Origin: Nocardia sp. BMG111209
Lineage (GTDB): Bacteria > Actinomycetota > Actinomycetes > Mycobacteriales > Mycobacteriaceae
Reading direction: 5' to 3'
NCBI RefSeq assembly: GCF_000381925.1
Contig: NZ_KB907307.1
Coordinates: forward strand, 1,178,001 to 1,242,000
Length of the DNA stretch: 64,000 bases
The notes below the pieces were generated by a model. That model saw nothing but the letters and a program-made list of their open reading frames with translations, searched no databases and was not told the DNA's origin. Position numbers and translations under genes: made by a program. Positions within the stretch are counted from its first letter, which is position 1. The number at the start of each line of letters is the position of its first letter. Of this stretch, positions 34,735 to 44,751 are shown piece after piece.

Positions 34735-34763
34735 TTGACACAATTTCCGGGACTGTTTAATTT
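34735..34763 (+). promoter_or_regulatory. Consensus-like housekeeping promoter of the cholesterol oxidase-like gene
   Basis: TTGACA and TAATTT are separated by 17 bp, about 110 bp before the start codon. It is unusually close to the sigma-70 consensus for this genome. Two GTGATAG words 11 bp apart lie just upstream (34704-34721) and could bind a regulator. Confidence 0.75.
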
Positions 34764-34874
34764 CGAATTGCCCGACCTGTCGTTCGAGTGCTCCACCCAC
34801 CGGACGGTGTCATGCGATGCGGCGGAATTCCGCCGTATGGAGACATTCGCTCGAATGTGGTACGGAGGCTTTTC

Positions 34875-36467
34875 ATGTCCGCAATTCCTCGTCGTTCCTT
34901 CCTGGGCGGAGCGCTGGCCGCGGGAATCACCGCGACCGGCGCCGGACGCGCCGCGGCCGGCGGTGTCGCCGCCCGTATCGGGCGGATACGGGTGGTCCGG
35001 GAGGATCACCGGGTGATCGTGATCGGCTCCGGTTTCGGCGGTGGCGTCGCCGCGCTGCGCCTGGCCCGGGCCGGGGTTCCGGTCCTGGTCCTGGAACGCG
35101 GGCGCCGCTGGCCGACCGGCCCGGACTCGCAGACCTTCCCGCACGCGTCCTCGCCCGACAAACGCATGCTCTGGTACAAATCGGCCCCCGAACTGTTCGG
35201 CCGGTCGGTGGGATTCGACCCGTATCCGGGATTGCTGGAGACCGTACTCGGCGACAATATGACGGCATTGTGCGCGGCCGGTGTCGGCGGCGGGTCGCTG
35301 ATCTATCAGGGTATGACCCTGCAACCCGCGAAGGAGGTGTTCGAATCCCAGCTCCCGGCGGAATTGGACTGGGACACGATGAACCGCGTGCACTATCCGC
35401 GGGTGGCCCGAATGCTGGGAATCGAGGTCGCCCCCGACGAACTGATCGAAACCCCCAACTACACCGCCGTGCGGGTGTTCGCCGATCATGTCCGCCGGGC
35501 CGGGCTGCCGCTGTCGAAAATTCCGATGCCGATCGACTGGAACTATGCGCTGGACGAGATCCACGGCCGGATGGCGCCGTCGTACACCAACGGCGACGGT
35601 GCGCTGGGAGTCAACAACGGCGGCAAACATTCCGTCGACGTGACCTATCTGGCGGCGGCCGAGGCCACCGGTCTGGCCGAGGTGGCGCCGCTGCACCACG
35701 TGACCGATATCGAGCGGGCCCCGGACGGCCGCTGGACCGTGCACGTGGAACGCATCGATACCGCGGGCACGGTGGTGGAGAACAAGATCCTCACCACCCC
35801 GGCGCTGATCCTCGCGGCCGGCAGCCTCAACACCACCCGGTTGCTGATGCGGGCCGGCGCCAAGGGCCGGATCCCGGATCTGCCCGACGGTCTCGGCGCC
35901 GGCTGGGGCACCAACGCCGACCGCATCTACACCTGGACCTGCCTGGACGCCGATCTCGGTGCGGTACAGGGCGGTCCGGTCGTGTACGGCAGCCTGAACT
36001 GGGACGACCCGGCCCGAGCGGCCACCGTCATCCAGGCGTCGATCCCGCCGATGGGTATGGACGCGCACACCACGATGCTGGTCGGCTACGGCGTGAGCGA
36101 CGCCCGCGGCCGCTTCGTCTACGACGCCGCCGCCGACGATGCGACATTGCAGTGGACGCACGAAGGCGATGCCGTGGCCCAGGAGGGCTGGATCGGGCCG
36201 CTGGTGCGACAGGTGGCCGGACCGGCCGGACTGCTGTTCGACACCAATACCGTGATGCCGTCGACCTGGCATCCGCTGGGCGGGGCGAATATGGGCCCGG
36301 TATGCGATCAGGTGGGCCGGGTGCACGGGCAGCGCGGCCTCTACGTCCTCGACGGCGCGCTGATCCCCGGCAACTGCGGGGCCTGCAACCCGTCGATGAC
36401 CATCGCCGCGGTCGCCGAGCGCGCACTGGACGAACTGGTGCGCACCGATGTCGGCAGCCTCATCTGA
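34875..36467 (+). CDS. Secreted cholesterol oxidase-like GMC flavoprotein
   Basis: This 530-residue GMC oxidoreductase has a twin-arginine signal (PRRSFLGG), the FAD motif GSGFGGGVAALRLARAG, VGGGSLIYQGM and a C-terminal block with His466 (TWHPLGGANMG) and Asn505 (GACNPSMT). The 39-residue spacing and LIPGNCG context match the His/Asn pair of secreted cholesterol oxidases. These oxidise cholesterol to cholest-4-en-3-one outside the cell, producing peroxide. ATG 34875 follows GGAGG. A strong promoter lies upstream. The convergent PucR gene may not be its regulator. The steroid role is inferred from the family. Confidence 0.9.
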   Translation: MSAIPRRSFLGGALAAGITATGAGRAAAGGVAARIGRIRVVREDHRVIVIGSGFGGGVAALRLARAGVPVLVLERGRRWPTGPDSQTFPHASSPDKRMLWYKSAPELFGRSVGFDPYPGLLETVLGDNMTALCAAGVGGGSLIYQGMTLQPAKEVFESQLPAELDWDTMNRVHYPRVARMLGIEVAPDELIETPNYTAVRVFADHVRRAGLPLSKIPMPIDWNYALDEIHGRMAPSYTNGDGALGVNNGGKHSVDVTYLAAAEATGLAEVAPLHHVTDIERAPDGRWTVHVERIDTAGTVVENKILTTPALILAAGSLNTTRLLMRAGAKGRIPDLPDGLGAGWGTNADRIYTWTCLDADLGAVQGGPVVYGSLNWDDPARAATVIQASIPPMGMDAHTTMLVGYGVSDARGRFVYDAAADDATLQWTHEGDAVAQEGWIGPLVRQVAGPAGLLFDTNTVMPSTWHPLGGANMGPVCDQVGRVHGQRGLYVLDGALIPGNCGACNPSMTIAAVAERALDELVRTDVGSLI

Positions 36468-36476
36468 GGCGGGTCC

Positions 36477-37592
36477 TCAGCCGGGATCGGGCTCGATCGG
36501 CCGGGTCGTGCGGGCCACCAGCGCGGCGTGCAGCCGCCAGAGCCCGAACACGTCGTTGGGTTCGAACCCGGTCAGCTCCCGGATGCGCCGCATCCGCCGG
36601 GTGATGGTCGCCGGATGCAGTCCCAGCAACTGCGCGGTCCGGGTGCCGATACCGCCGGCCCGGATGTGCCGGTCGAGCGCGACGAGCAGTTCGGGTTCCG
36701 CCTCGAGCGGATCGAGGATCGCGGCGAGCCGGTCGCGGGCGAATCCGCCGTGCGCGAGTTGATGTTCGAAGGCCAGATCGGCGAAGCGGTACAGGCCGGA
36801 ACCGAGGCCGAGTTGTTCGACGAGATCGAGCAGTTCGTGCGCGTGCTGCCGGGCCGCGGGTAGTTCGGGGATGCCCGCCCGGACCGCTGTCGCGGTGAAG
36901 GTGAGGTCCGCGGCGGTCGCCGCCGCCGCCAGCAGGCCGTCGAGTTCGCGTTCCGGTTCGTGGGGCGCGGCCGGAATCAGGACGGTACCGGCGGATTCGG
37001 CGACGACCGACAGGACGGCGTCCCGGCGGGCCTGCACCTCGCGCAGCAGCCGCCGCATCGGCGTCAGTGTGGCGGGTGCTGCGGAGTCGAGTTGTACGGC
37101 GACGACCTCGTAGGTGGCGACGGCCCGCACCTCCCCCGCCGGGCCGGCGGTGAGCTCGGCCGGGGTGCCGAGGCCGAGCACCGAGGCGGCCAGCGACCGG
37201 CTCGTCTCCGGTGGCGCCGCGAAATATGTTCGCAGCCAAGGATAGTAGGCCCGCAGCACCTCGCGCGGCAGATCGTCGGCGGTGGCGACGATCACCCGGA
37301 GTTGGTGCGACAGAGCCGCGGTCGGCTCGGCGGCGAGCCGCTCGATCACTTCGTGTAGAGCGTCCTGCAGCGCGTGGTGCGCGTCCAGATGGGTCAGGCC
37401 CGCGTCGGCCCACCGCTTGGCCGCGGCGTATACGAGATCGGCCAATTCGCCGGTGGTGGTGTCGTTTCCGATCGACGCGACGAATCGCCGGTACAACTGC
37501 CGGGCCTCGCCGCGGGCATCCGGTGGCGGCGACCCGGCTCGCCGGCGGGCCGGTACGCGGCGGGGTTCGTTGCCGGGTGGGGTGTTATCCAT
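36477..37592 (-). CDS. PucR/CdaR-type helix-turn-helix regulator
   Basis: This 371-residue regulator has an N-terminal helical domain, a middle GGDEF-like region and a C-terminal PucR helix-turn-helix (RTAQLLGLHPATITRRMRRI, then ELTGFEPNDVFGLWRLHAALV). PucR-type proteins control catabolic genes. It converges on the cholesterol oxidase-like gene with 9 bp between stops, and no obvious target is divergent from it. The 192-bp upstream gap holds its promoter. Confidence 0.88.
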   Translation of the reverse strand: MDNTPPGNEPRRVPARRRAGSPPPDARGEARQLYRRFVASIGNDTTTGELADLVYAAAKRWADAGLTHLDAHHALQDALHEVIERLAAEPTAALSHQLRVIVATADDLPREVLRAYYPWLRTYFAAPPETSRSLAASVLGLGTPAELTAGPAGEVRAVATYEVVAVQLDSAAPATLTPMRRLLREVQARRDAVLSVVAESAGTVLIPAAPHEPERELDGLLAAAATAADLTFTATAVRAGIPELPAARQHAHELLDLVEQLGLGSGLYRFADLAFEHQLAHGGFARDRLAAILDPLEAEPELLVALDRHIRAGGIGTRTAQLLGLHPATITRRMRRIRELTGFEPNDVFGLWRLHAALVARTTRPIEPDPG

Positions 37593-37784
37593 ACTGACTC
37601 GGCCGGTTCGCGACTCGGGCCGGCCGGGTTCCGCGGCCGGTGTCGGACGCCGGGATCAGCGACGGGAGCCGATCCTGGGCGAGTGCACAATCTCACGGTC
37701 GCGCAGGTGCACCGGCACTGTCAAGGGTTCCCGGTGGATCGGCGCAGAGAAGCAGATGTCGCTGCCGCGCCGACGAATTCGCGT

Positions 37785-38681
37785 TCAGGCCGTGGCGCGG
37801 ACGACGATCTCGGTGACCGCCGGTTGGGTCTGCCCCATCGGCAGGCCCAGGACGTCGCGGCCGGCCCGCCGGCCGTAGGTGTGGGTGTCGATGCGGACGG
37901 TGGTCAGGGCGGGCCGCCGCAGCGCACCGGCCACCGAATCGCCGAGGCCGATGACGGCCGGAGCCGGGACGCCGCGGTCGGCCAGGCCCGCCAGCACCGC
38001 CAGCGCGAGCTCGTCGGTCAGCGCCGCGACCGCGGTCACCTCCGGGGGCAGGTCCGCACCCGGCGGCTCGTGGTCCGGGCCGAGCGCCAGGACGGTGACC
38101 ACTTCCATGTCGAGAGCCGTTGCGGCGGAACGGATATGCTCGGTCATCAGGGCCAGTTGCCGATCCTCGGGCGGTCCGGCCGCGACCGCGATGCGGCGGT
38201 GGCCGCGGCCGTGCAGGTAGCCGATCTGGGTGGCGTAGTGCGCGGCCATCCCGTCGATCCAGCCGCCGTCGGCGGTGGCGCGGTCCGGGCGTTCGTACAG
38301 GGCGGGCAGGTCGATCACGGCCCGGGGGTTCAGGGATTCGATCGCCGCCCGGCGGCCGGCCTCGCCGGGTCCGGTGAACGAGACCAGCAGGGTGTGCCCG
38401 TGACTCGCCAGTTCCTCGCCGAGTCCGCGGATGAAATCCTCCAGCAGCCGCGCCCAGAGGAACCCGCCCGCCTCCACCACCACCAGCCGCGAATTGCCCT
38501 CGCGCAGTGCGCGAGCCAGCGAATGCGGTACGTAGCCGAGTTCGGCGGCGGCCTGCCGCACCCGATCCCGGGTGGTCGCGGAGATGCTCTGACCGGGGGC
38601 CGCGTTCAGCACGAAACTCACGGTCGCCGGTGACACCCCGGCACGCGCCGCGACATCGCGCAATGTGACGCGTGTGGCCAT
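37785..38681 (-). CDS. LacI-family transcriptional regulator
   Basis: This 298-residue regulator has an N-terminal LacI helix-turn-helix (VTLRDVAARAGVSPATVSFVLN) and hinge (YVPHSLARALREG), then a periplasmic-binding-type ligand domain. It is shorter than the 330-340 residues usual for the family. ATG 38681 begins MATRVTL; an upstream ATG two codons earlier is possible. It is divergent from the alcohol dehydrogenase gene, with a perfect 16-bp operator between. It should repress that gene until an alcohol, polyol or sugar binds. Confidence 0.92.
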   Translation of the reverse strand: MATRVTLRDVAARAGVSPATVSFVLNAAPGQSISATTRDRVRQAAAELGYVPHSLARALREGNSRLVVVEAGGFLWARLLEDFIRGLGEELASHGHTLLVSFTGPGEAGRRAAIESLNPRAVIDLPALYERPDRATADGGWIDGMAAHYATQIGYLHGRGHRRIAVAAGPPEDRQLALMTEHIRSAATALDMEVVTVLALGPDHEPPGADLPPEVTAVAALTDELALAVLAGLADRGVPAPAVIGLGDSVAGALRRPALTTVRIDTHTYGRRAGRDVLGLPMGQTQPAVTEIVVRATA

Positions 38682-38724
38682 GAACACCCCTCGATTTTCG
38701 CCGGCAGCCGATGCTAGCCTACCA

Positions 38725-38740
38725 ACTAAATCGATTTAGT
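38725..38740. promoter_or_regulatory. LacI operator, perfect 16-bp palindrome
   Basis: ACTAAATCGATTTAGT, with the central CG of LacI-type operators, lies 16 bases before the dehydrogenase ATG and 43 bp from the LacI start. It presumably blocks both promoters. Confidence 0.85.
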
Positions 38741-38756
38741 AACCCAGGAGGCGTCG

Positions 38757-39773
38757 ATGAAGACGGTGGTCGTGACCGCACCGGACCGGACCGAGATCCA
38801 CGAGGTCGAGCAGCCCGAGGTGGGCCCCGCGGACGTCGTGGTGCGGATGAAGGCGTGCGGGATCTGCGGATCGGACACGCTCTACATCCACGTCGGCGGC
38901 ATCCCGCCGCGTCAGGGCGACACCCGGCTCGGCCACGAGCCCGCCGGTGAGGTGGTGTCGGTCGGTGCCGCGGTCGAGGGCGTGCAGGTCGGCGACCACG
39001 TGGTGATCAACCCGATGGCCGCGGTCGACGGCATGATCGGCAACGGCGGCGCGCAGGGCGGGCTGTCGGATGTGCTGGTGCTGCGCGAGGCGCGCGCCGG
39101 CGTCCAGTTCCGCGTCGTGCCGAAGGAGATCCCCTGGCACGTCGTCGCGCTGAACGAGCCGATGGCCGTCGCCTATCACGGCGTCAACCGGTCCGGCGCC
39201 GGCGTGGGGACCAAGGCCGTGGTGTTCGGCGCCGGCCCGGTCGGCCTCGGCACCGCCATCGGCCTGAAGTCCAAGGGCGCCGACCATGTCGTGGTGGTCG
39301 ACGTGGTGCCGAACCGGCTCGAGAAGGCCCTGAAGGTCGGCGCCGACGCGGTGATCAACTCCGCCGAGGAGGACGTGATCGAGCGGCTGAAGCAACTGCA
39401 CGGCGAGGTACCCGGATTCATGGGCCGGCCGAACCGCCCGGCCACCGACGTCTACATCGACGCCGCGGGCGTCCCGGCGGTGATCGAGACCGCGCTGCGC
39501 GCGATGCGGCACCGCGGCGTGCTGACCGTCATTGCCGTGCACAAGAAGCCGGTGCCGATCGACTTCCAGGAGATCCTGACCACCGAGGTCGACATCCGGA
39601 TGTCGATGGGCTACCCGACGGAGATCTTCGAGGTGACCGATTCGATCATCGCGGACTGGGACAAGTATCAGCACATCGTCAGCGATGTCGTCCCCTTCGC
39701 CGAGGTCGAGCGCGGTATCGCCCTCGCGGCGACCCCGGGCGCCACCGACAAGGTCGTCATCACGTTCGACTGA
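38757..39773 (+). CDS. Zinc-dependent alcohol dehydrogenase (sorbitol/threonine dehydrogenase-like)
   Basis: This 338-residue medium-chain dehydrogenase has the catalytic zinc ligands Cys (KACGICGSD) and His/Glu (LGHEPAGEV), and a nucleotide-binding FGAGPVGLGTAIGL motif with VVVDVVPNRL after it. The four-cysteine structural zinc lobe is missing and replaced by MAAVDGMIGNGG, so only one zinc is expected. The ATG follows AGGAGG. It is controlled by the divergent LacI regulator. Its substrate is probably a polyol or sugar alcohol; its stop overlaps the end of the convergent gene by 14 bases. Confidence 0.93.
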   Translation: MKTVVVTAPDRTEIHEVEQPEVGPADVVVRMKACGICGSDTLYIHVGGIPPRQGDTRLGHEPAGEVVSVGAAVEGVQVGDHVVINPMAAVDGMIGNGGAQGGLSDVLVLREARAGVQFRVVPKEIPWHVVALNEPMAVAYHGVNRSGAGVGTKAVVFGAGPVGLGTAIGLKSKGADHVVVVDVVPNRLEKALKVGADAVINSAEEDVIERLKQLHGEVPGFMGRPNRPATDVYIDAAGVPAVIETALRAMRHRGVLTVIAVHKKPVPIDFQEILTTEVDIRMSMGYPTEIFEVTDSIIADWDKYQHIVSDVVPFAEVERGIALAATPGATDKVVITFD

Positions 39774-41229
39774 GCGCGCGCTGTTGCTCGGCGGCGCCGG
39801 TGATGTTGCGGGCCATGCCGCCGAAGACGATCGCGTGGAACGGGACGATCGCCTTCCAGTACAGATGCCCGGCCAGGCCGTGCGGTTCGAACAGGGCCCG
39901 CTGGTGGTAGACCGCACCGGCGCCGTCCGGCGCCACCGCGAGTTCGAGCCAGGCCCGGCCGGGCACCCGCATCTCCGCGCGCAGCCGCAGCACGCGGGGG
40001 CGCTCGAGATGTTCGACCCGCCACCAGTCCAGCGCCTCACCCTCGTGCAGCCGGCGCGGGTCGCGGCGGCCGCGCCGCAACCCCACCCCGCCGACGAAGC
40101 GGTCGATCCAGCCGCGCAGCGACCAGGCCAGCGGGAACGAGTACCAGCCGTGCTCGCCGCCGATCGCCTCCACCACCGACCACAGGGTGGCCGGATCGGC
40201 GGTGGTGTGGCGGCTGCGCACATCGCGGTACAGCGAGCCGCCGGACCAGTCCGGATCGGTGGGCAGCGAATCCGACGGCGCGCCCGGCACATTCGCGTCC
40301 GACCACCGGGTCGGCACATCCAGATCGCGAATTCGCCGCAGCGCCAGCGCGACCGCGCGACGGTAGCCGGTGAGCCCGCCGGGCGGATCCGGAATGTGTT
40401 GCGCGATATCGTGTTCCCGGCACACGGCATCGTTGATCAGCGATTCGATCAGCGGCACGGCGATCGACCGCGGGACCGGCGTCACCAGGTTGACCCATTG
40501 GGCCGACAGCCACGGCGTCAGCACGGGTACCGGCACGATGCCGCGGCGCGGCAGCCCGGCCACCTCCGCGTACCCGCGCATCATCCCGGCGTAGGTCAGC
40601 ACGTCCGGGCCGCCGATGTCGAAGAACCCCGCGAAATCGCCGGGCACGTCCGCGGCCCGGGTCAGGTAGTACAGCACGTCGCGCACCGCGATGGGCTGGA
40701 TCGCGTTGCGCACCCAGCGCGGGGTGACCATCACCGGCAGCCGCTCGGTGAGATAGCGCAGGATCTCGAAACTGGCCGAACCGGAACCGATGATCACCGC
40801 CGCCTGGAACACCACCGCCGGCACCGGCCCCGACGCGAGGATCCGGCCGACCTCGGCCCGGGAGGCCAGATGCCGGGACATGCGCTGCCCCACCGGCACG
40901 ATGCCGCCCAGATAGACCAGCCGCCGCACGCCGGCCGCCGCGGCCTCGGCGGCCAGCGATTCGGCCGCGAGCCGGTCCACGGCGACGAAATCGGATCGGT
41001 GCAGCGAGTGCACGAGGTAATAGGCGACCTCCTGCCCGTCCACCGCGGCGCGCAGATCCTCCGCCGAGGTCACGTCCCCGCGCACGATCTCGACCCGATC
41101 GCGCCACGGCGCGTCGGCGAGTTTGCCCGGCGTGCGGGCGACCACGCGCACCTCGTGGCCCGCCGCCAGCAACTCCGGTACCAGTCGTCCCCCGATGTAG
41201 CCGGTCGCCCCGAATACGACGCACCGCAC
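39760..41229 (-). CDS. NAD(P)-binding (atypical SDR) protein with DUF2867 domain
   Basis: This 489-residue protein has an N-terminal Rossmann fold (VVFGATGYIGGRLVPELLAAGHEV, residues about 1-300) of the atypical SDR type and a C-terminal DUF2867 domain (DWSGGSLYRDVRSRHTTADP, WWRVEHLERPRVLRLRAEM and HAIVFGGMARNI). Such proteins are common in actinobacteria and annotated as NAD-dependent epimerase/dehydratase. GTG 41229 has an AGGAGG site. It converges with the dehydrogenase gene. Its function is not known; an oxidoreductase role on a lipid or quinone is a guess. Confidence 0.88.
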   Translation of the reverse strand: MRCVVFGATGYIGGRLVPELLAAGHEVRVVARTPGKLADAPWRDRVEIVRGDVTSAEDLRAAVDGQEVAYYLVHSLHRSDFVAVDRLAAESLAAEAAAAGVRRLVYLGGIVPVGQRMSRHLASRAEVGRILASGPVPAVVFQAAVIIGSGSASFEILRYLTERLPVMVTPRWVRNAIQPIAVRDVLYYLTRAADVPGDFAGFFDIGGPDVLTYAGMMRGYAEVAGLPRRGIVPVPVLTPWLSAQWVNLVTPVPRSIAVPLIESLINDAVCREHDIAQHIPDPPGGLTGYRRAVALALRRIRDLDVPTRWSDANVPGAPSDSLPTDPDWSGGSLYRDVRSRHTTADPATLWSVVEAIGGEHGWYSFPLAWSLRGWIDRFVGGVGLRRGRRDPRRLHEGEALDWWRVEHLERPRVLRLRAEMRVPGRAWLELAVAPDGAGAVYHQRALFEPHGLAGHLYWKAIVPFHAIVFGGMARNITGAAEQQRALSRT

Positions 41230-41385
41230 CCGAACCACCTCCTGCCGCACGGCTTCGTGGTCCGCCCACCCTAACCGCCCCCGCCGGGCCGCGGGCAGCG
41301 TAGCTACCGTTCAGCAATGATCGGGACTATCGTGGTGTCGCAGGTCCGGATCGCCGATGATCCGCTCGCACACTATGAGAAATTG

Positions 41386-44300
41386 ATGGCCGACATCGAC
41401 ATCGCCGCTACACAGCGGGACGTGTCCACCGGGGTCCGCGGGGAACTGGTGGCCGGTGGTTTCGACGGCCCGGAGGAGGTCGGCCACGGTGGATTCGGCG
41501 TCGTGTACCGCTGCCGGGAACCCGAGCTCGAGCGCATGGTGGCGGTCAAACTGCTGCAATCCGAGGTGCACGGCGACGAGCGGGGACGATTCGTCCGGGA
41601 ACAGCGTGCGCTGGGCCGGTTGTCCGGCCATCCGCACATCGTCCAGGTGCTCCGGATCGACCTCACGGCCACCGGCCGGCCGTTCATCGTGATGCCCTAT
41701 TTCACCCGCGGATCGCTGGATCGGGTGGTGCGCGCGAGCGGTCCGCTGCGCTGGCCCGACGCGGTCTCGATCGGGGTGCGGATGGCCGGGGCGCTGGCCG
41801 CGGCGCACGCGGTCGGCATCGTGCACGGCGACGTCAAACCGGGCAACATCCTGCTCACCGACTACGGGGAACCGCAGCTGTCGGATTTCGGCATCGCCCG
41901 CTTCGGGGACGAGACGCTCGGCACGGCCTCGCTGGTCCAGGGCACTCCCGCCTACACCGCGCCGGAGGTACTGCGCGGCGCGGTGCAGAACGCGGTCGCG
42001 GACGTGTACGGCCTCGGCGCCACGCTGTACTACCTGACCACCGGCCACTCCCCGATGTCCCGGCCCGGTGGTGACACGGGCGACCTCGGCGCCGACCTGC
42101 ACACCTACGGCGTCCCGGAGGAGGCCCGCGACGCGATCGTCGCCGCCCTGTCCCCCGATCCCGAGGACCGGCCGGGTTCGGCGGTCGAATTCGGCGAACT
42201 GCTGCGCGAGGTGCAGCGCGACACCGGGCAGGCGATCGACACGATGGCGATGCCGGTCGACGGGGCCGATGCCACGCCGACGGTCCTGCCCGCCCACGCG
42301 GTCGCGCCGGTGACCCCGCCACCGCCGCCCATCGCGGCCACCAAATTCCGCCCGCCGGCCTCGGCCCGCTCGCTGGTCGAGCGCACCCGCCTGCTGGAGG
42401 TCATCCGCGCCGCCGGTGAGCGGCGGCTGATCCTGGTCGACGGGCCGGCCGGATTCGGCAAGACCACATTGGTGGTGCAGTGGGCCCGCGAACTGCGGGC
42501 AACCGGCGTGCCGGTGGCCTGGCTGACCGTCGATTCCGACGACGACAACGTGGTCTGGTTCCTCAGCCATCTGATCGAGGCGATCCGCCGGGTGCGCCCC
42601 GAACTGGCCGGCGAACTCGGTGACCTGCTGGAGGCGCGATCCTCCAACGCCACCCGCTCGGTGCTGACGGCGCTGATCGACGAGATCCACGACAGCGGTC
42701 AGCGGATCGTGCTCGTCATCGACGACTGGCATCAGGTGAACGGCCGCAAGACCTTCGCCGCGGTCGACTACCTGCTCGAGCACGGCTGCCACCACCTGCA
42801 ACTGGTGGTGGCCGGCCGCACGCGCGCGGGCCTGCCGCTGAGCAAACTGCTGGTCGAGGACGAACTGGTCGAAATCGACACCGCCGCACTGCGTTTCGAT
42901 CCCGAGGAATCCGGCACCTTCCTGGTCGGGGTCAGCAATCTGCCGTTGAGCGGTGCGGATGTGACCCGGATCCGGGAGTCGACCGAAGGCTGGCCCGCCG
43001 GGCTGCGGCTGGCGCAGCTGTCGCTGTCCGGTCGCGACGATCCCGCCGGCTTCATCGACAATCTCAGCGGCCGCCACCACGCCATCGGCGACTATCTCAC
43101 CGAGAACGTGCTGGACTCGCTGGATCCGCCGCTGCTGGACTTCCTGATGGCGACCACGATCACCAACCGGATCTGCGCGAGCCTGGCCGCCGCGCTGTCC
43201 GGCCGCGCCGACGCCCGGGTCCTGCTGGACCAGATCGCCGACCGGAACCTGTTCCTGCACCGGGTGGAGGAGAACGCGAGCGGCGAATGGTTCCGCTACC
43301 ACCGGCTGTTCGCCGATCATCTGCAACGCCGGCTCGGCTATTGGGATCCGGACCGGGCGCAGGTGCTGCACGCGCGCGCCTCGGCCTGGTTCGCCGATCA
43401 CGATCGGCTGATCGAGGCGGTCGATCACGCGCTGGCCGCGGGCGATCCGGAGGGCGCGGTGGATCTGGTCGAATCGCAGTCCGTGCGGCTGATCGAGACG
43501 ACCCGGATGGCGACCATCCTGGGTCTGCTCGCCAAACTGCCCGCCTCCCTCACCGATGTCCGGCCGCGGTTGCAGCTGTGCGCGGCGTGGGCGAACGTCG
43601 GGCTGGAACGCGGCGTGCGGGTGTACACCGCGGCCCGGAAGGTCGAATCCGCGATCGTGGCCTCCGGTGTGCCCGAACCGCAGGCCACCGCGTACCGGGT
43701 GGAGGCCGCGCTGGTGACCGGGATGGAGGAGTACATCGGGGACCGGCTGGAGAATCTCTCGGCGCTGATTCCCGAGCACATCACCGCGCTGGACAACACG
43801 CTCATCGCGGTGAACGCCGCCGATCTCGCCGCGGTCGACGCGCTGAACCGGTTCGACTTCGACGGGGTGCGGCACTGGCACGAGCGGGCGCTGCACTACG
43901 GCCGCGACCTGCCCTCGCTGGCCGTGATGCACAGCCACTGCATCGCCGGACTGGCCGAGGTGGAGCAGGTGCATCCGTGGGTGGCGGAGGAGCATTTCAC
44001 CACCGCGACCGCGTCGGTGGCCCCGGAATCGGAGGTGGTGGTCCGGGTCACGGAGCTGGCCGGCGCCTTCCTGGGCGATCTGCGATATCGGCAGGATCGG
44101 CTGGCGGAGGCCGAGCAACGGCTGGACACGGCGCTGGGCCGGCACTGTGAACCGCGCAGCGCCGAGGTCGCGCTCGCCGGATTCGGCACCGGCGCCCGGA
44201 TCGCGATGATCCGCGGCGACCGCGACGGCGCGGAACGACTGCTGGGCATGGGGGAACAGATGGCGCAGGAGCGGTCACTGCCCCGGCTGGCCGCGCGGAT

Positions 44301-44736
44301 GATCAACGAGCGGTTGCGCATCGGCCTGCCGATCCCGGACGACGTCCGCACCCGGCTGCTGAACCTTCCGCTGTATCGCAAGCAGCACATCAGGATTCGG
44401 GCCGCACTGGCCGAACTCGCGCAGGAGTCGGCGATCCGGATGCTGCTGACCGACGGGACCCCGGCCGCGATCGCCGCCGCCTGCGAACGGGCGGAGGTCA
44501 TGTACCGGGAGATCCGGACCCTGAATCGCCCACGCGCCCGGGTCGATTCGGCCCTGCTGTACGCCTGCTGCCGGTGGGCCGCCGGCGAGTACGACGCCGC
44601 CTGCGCGATCGCGCGGCCCGCGCTGACGATGTGCGTCGAACGCGGCGTGCCCCGCCTGGCCCAGGACGCGGGCCCGGGGATGACCGAGATCAGTGCCGCG
44701 GTGGGCCCGAACTGCTTGCCGCACTTGCATTCCTGA
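41386..44736 (+). CDS. PknK-type serine/threonine kinase with MalT-like ATPase (copy 1)
   Basis: This 1116-residue protein follows the layout of M. tuberculosis PknK: an N-terminal kinase domain (residues about 25-290; glycine loop GHGGFGVVY and VAVKLL lysine), a P-loop ATPase of the STAND class (GPAGFGKTTL near residue 353, IDDWHQVNGR) and a long helical MalT/TPR-like C-terminus. The catalytic loop is H147-G-D-V-K-P-G-N, so the usual Arg is Gly (a non-RD kinase), with DFG at 167-169. I chose ATG 41386 because MADIDIAATQRD aligns with PknK; an ATG at 41317 lacks such support. It converges with copy 2. Confidence 0.92.
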   Translation: MADIDIAATQRDVSTGVRGELVAGGFDGPEEVGHGGFGVVYRCREPELERMVAVKLLQSEVHGDERGRFVREQRALGRLSGHPHIVQVLRIDLTATGRPFIVMPYFTRGSLDRVVRASGPLRWPDAVSIGVRMAGALAAAHAVGIVHGDVKPGNILLTDYGEPQLSDFGIARFGDETLGTASLVQGTPAYTAPEVLRGAVQNAVADVYGLGATLYYLTTGHSPMSRPGGDTGDLGADLHTYGVPEEARDAIVAALSPDPEDRPGSAVEFGELLREVQRDTGQAIDTMAMPVDGADATPTVLPAHAVAPVTPPPPPIAATKFRPPASARSLVERTRLLEVIRAAGERRLILVDGPAGFGKTTLVVQWARELRATGVPVAWLTVDSDDDNVVWFLSHLIEAIRRVRPELAGELGDLLEARSSNATRSVLTALIDEIHDSGQRIVLVIDDWHQVNGRKTFAAVDYLLEHGCHHLQLVVAGRTRAGLPLSKLLVEDELVEIDTAALRFDPEESGTFLVGVSNLPLSGADVTRIRESTEGWPAGLRLAQLSLSGRDDPAGFIDNLSGRHHAIGDYLTENVLDSLDPPLLDFLMATTITNRICASLAAALSGRADARVLLDQIADRNLFLHRVEENASGEWFRYHRLFADHLQRRLGYWDPDRAQVLHARASAWFADHDRLIEAVDHALAAGDPEGAVDLVESQSVRLIETTRMATILGLLAKLPASLTDVRPRLQLCAAWANVGLERGVRVYTAARKVESAIVASGVPEPQATAYRVEAALVTGMEEYIGDRLENLSALIPEHITALDNTLIAVNAADLAAVDALNRFDFDGVRHWHERALHYGRDLPSLAVMHSHCIAGLAEVEQVHPWVAEEHFTTATASVAPESEVVVRVTELAGAFLGDLRYRQDRLAEAEQRLDTALGRHCEPRSAEVALAGFGTGARIAMIRGDRDGAERLLGMGEQMAQERSLPRLAARMINERLRIGLPIPDDVRTRLLNLPLYRKQHIRIRAALAELAQESAIRMLLTDGTPAAIAAACERAEVMYREIRTLNRPRARVDSALLYACCRWAAGEYDAACAIARPALTMCVERGVPRLAQDAGPGMTEISAAVGPNCLPHLHS

Positions 44737-44751
44737 GCGCTCGGGCAGCGG

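Noticed and set aside
41311..44145. 944-residue open frame opposite the copy 1 kinase
   Set aside because: It has low complexity (Arg/Gln/His/Gly) and no domain, and lies antisense to a gene with clear kinase and ATPase motifs. High GC keeps such frames open by chance.
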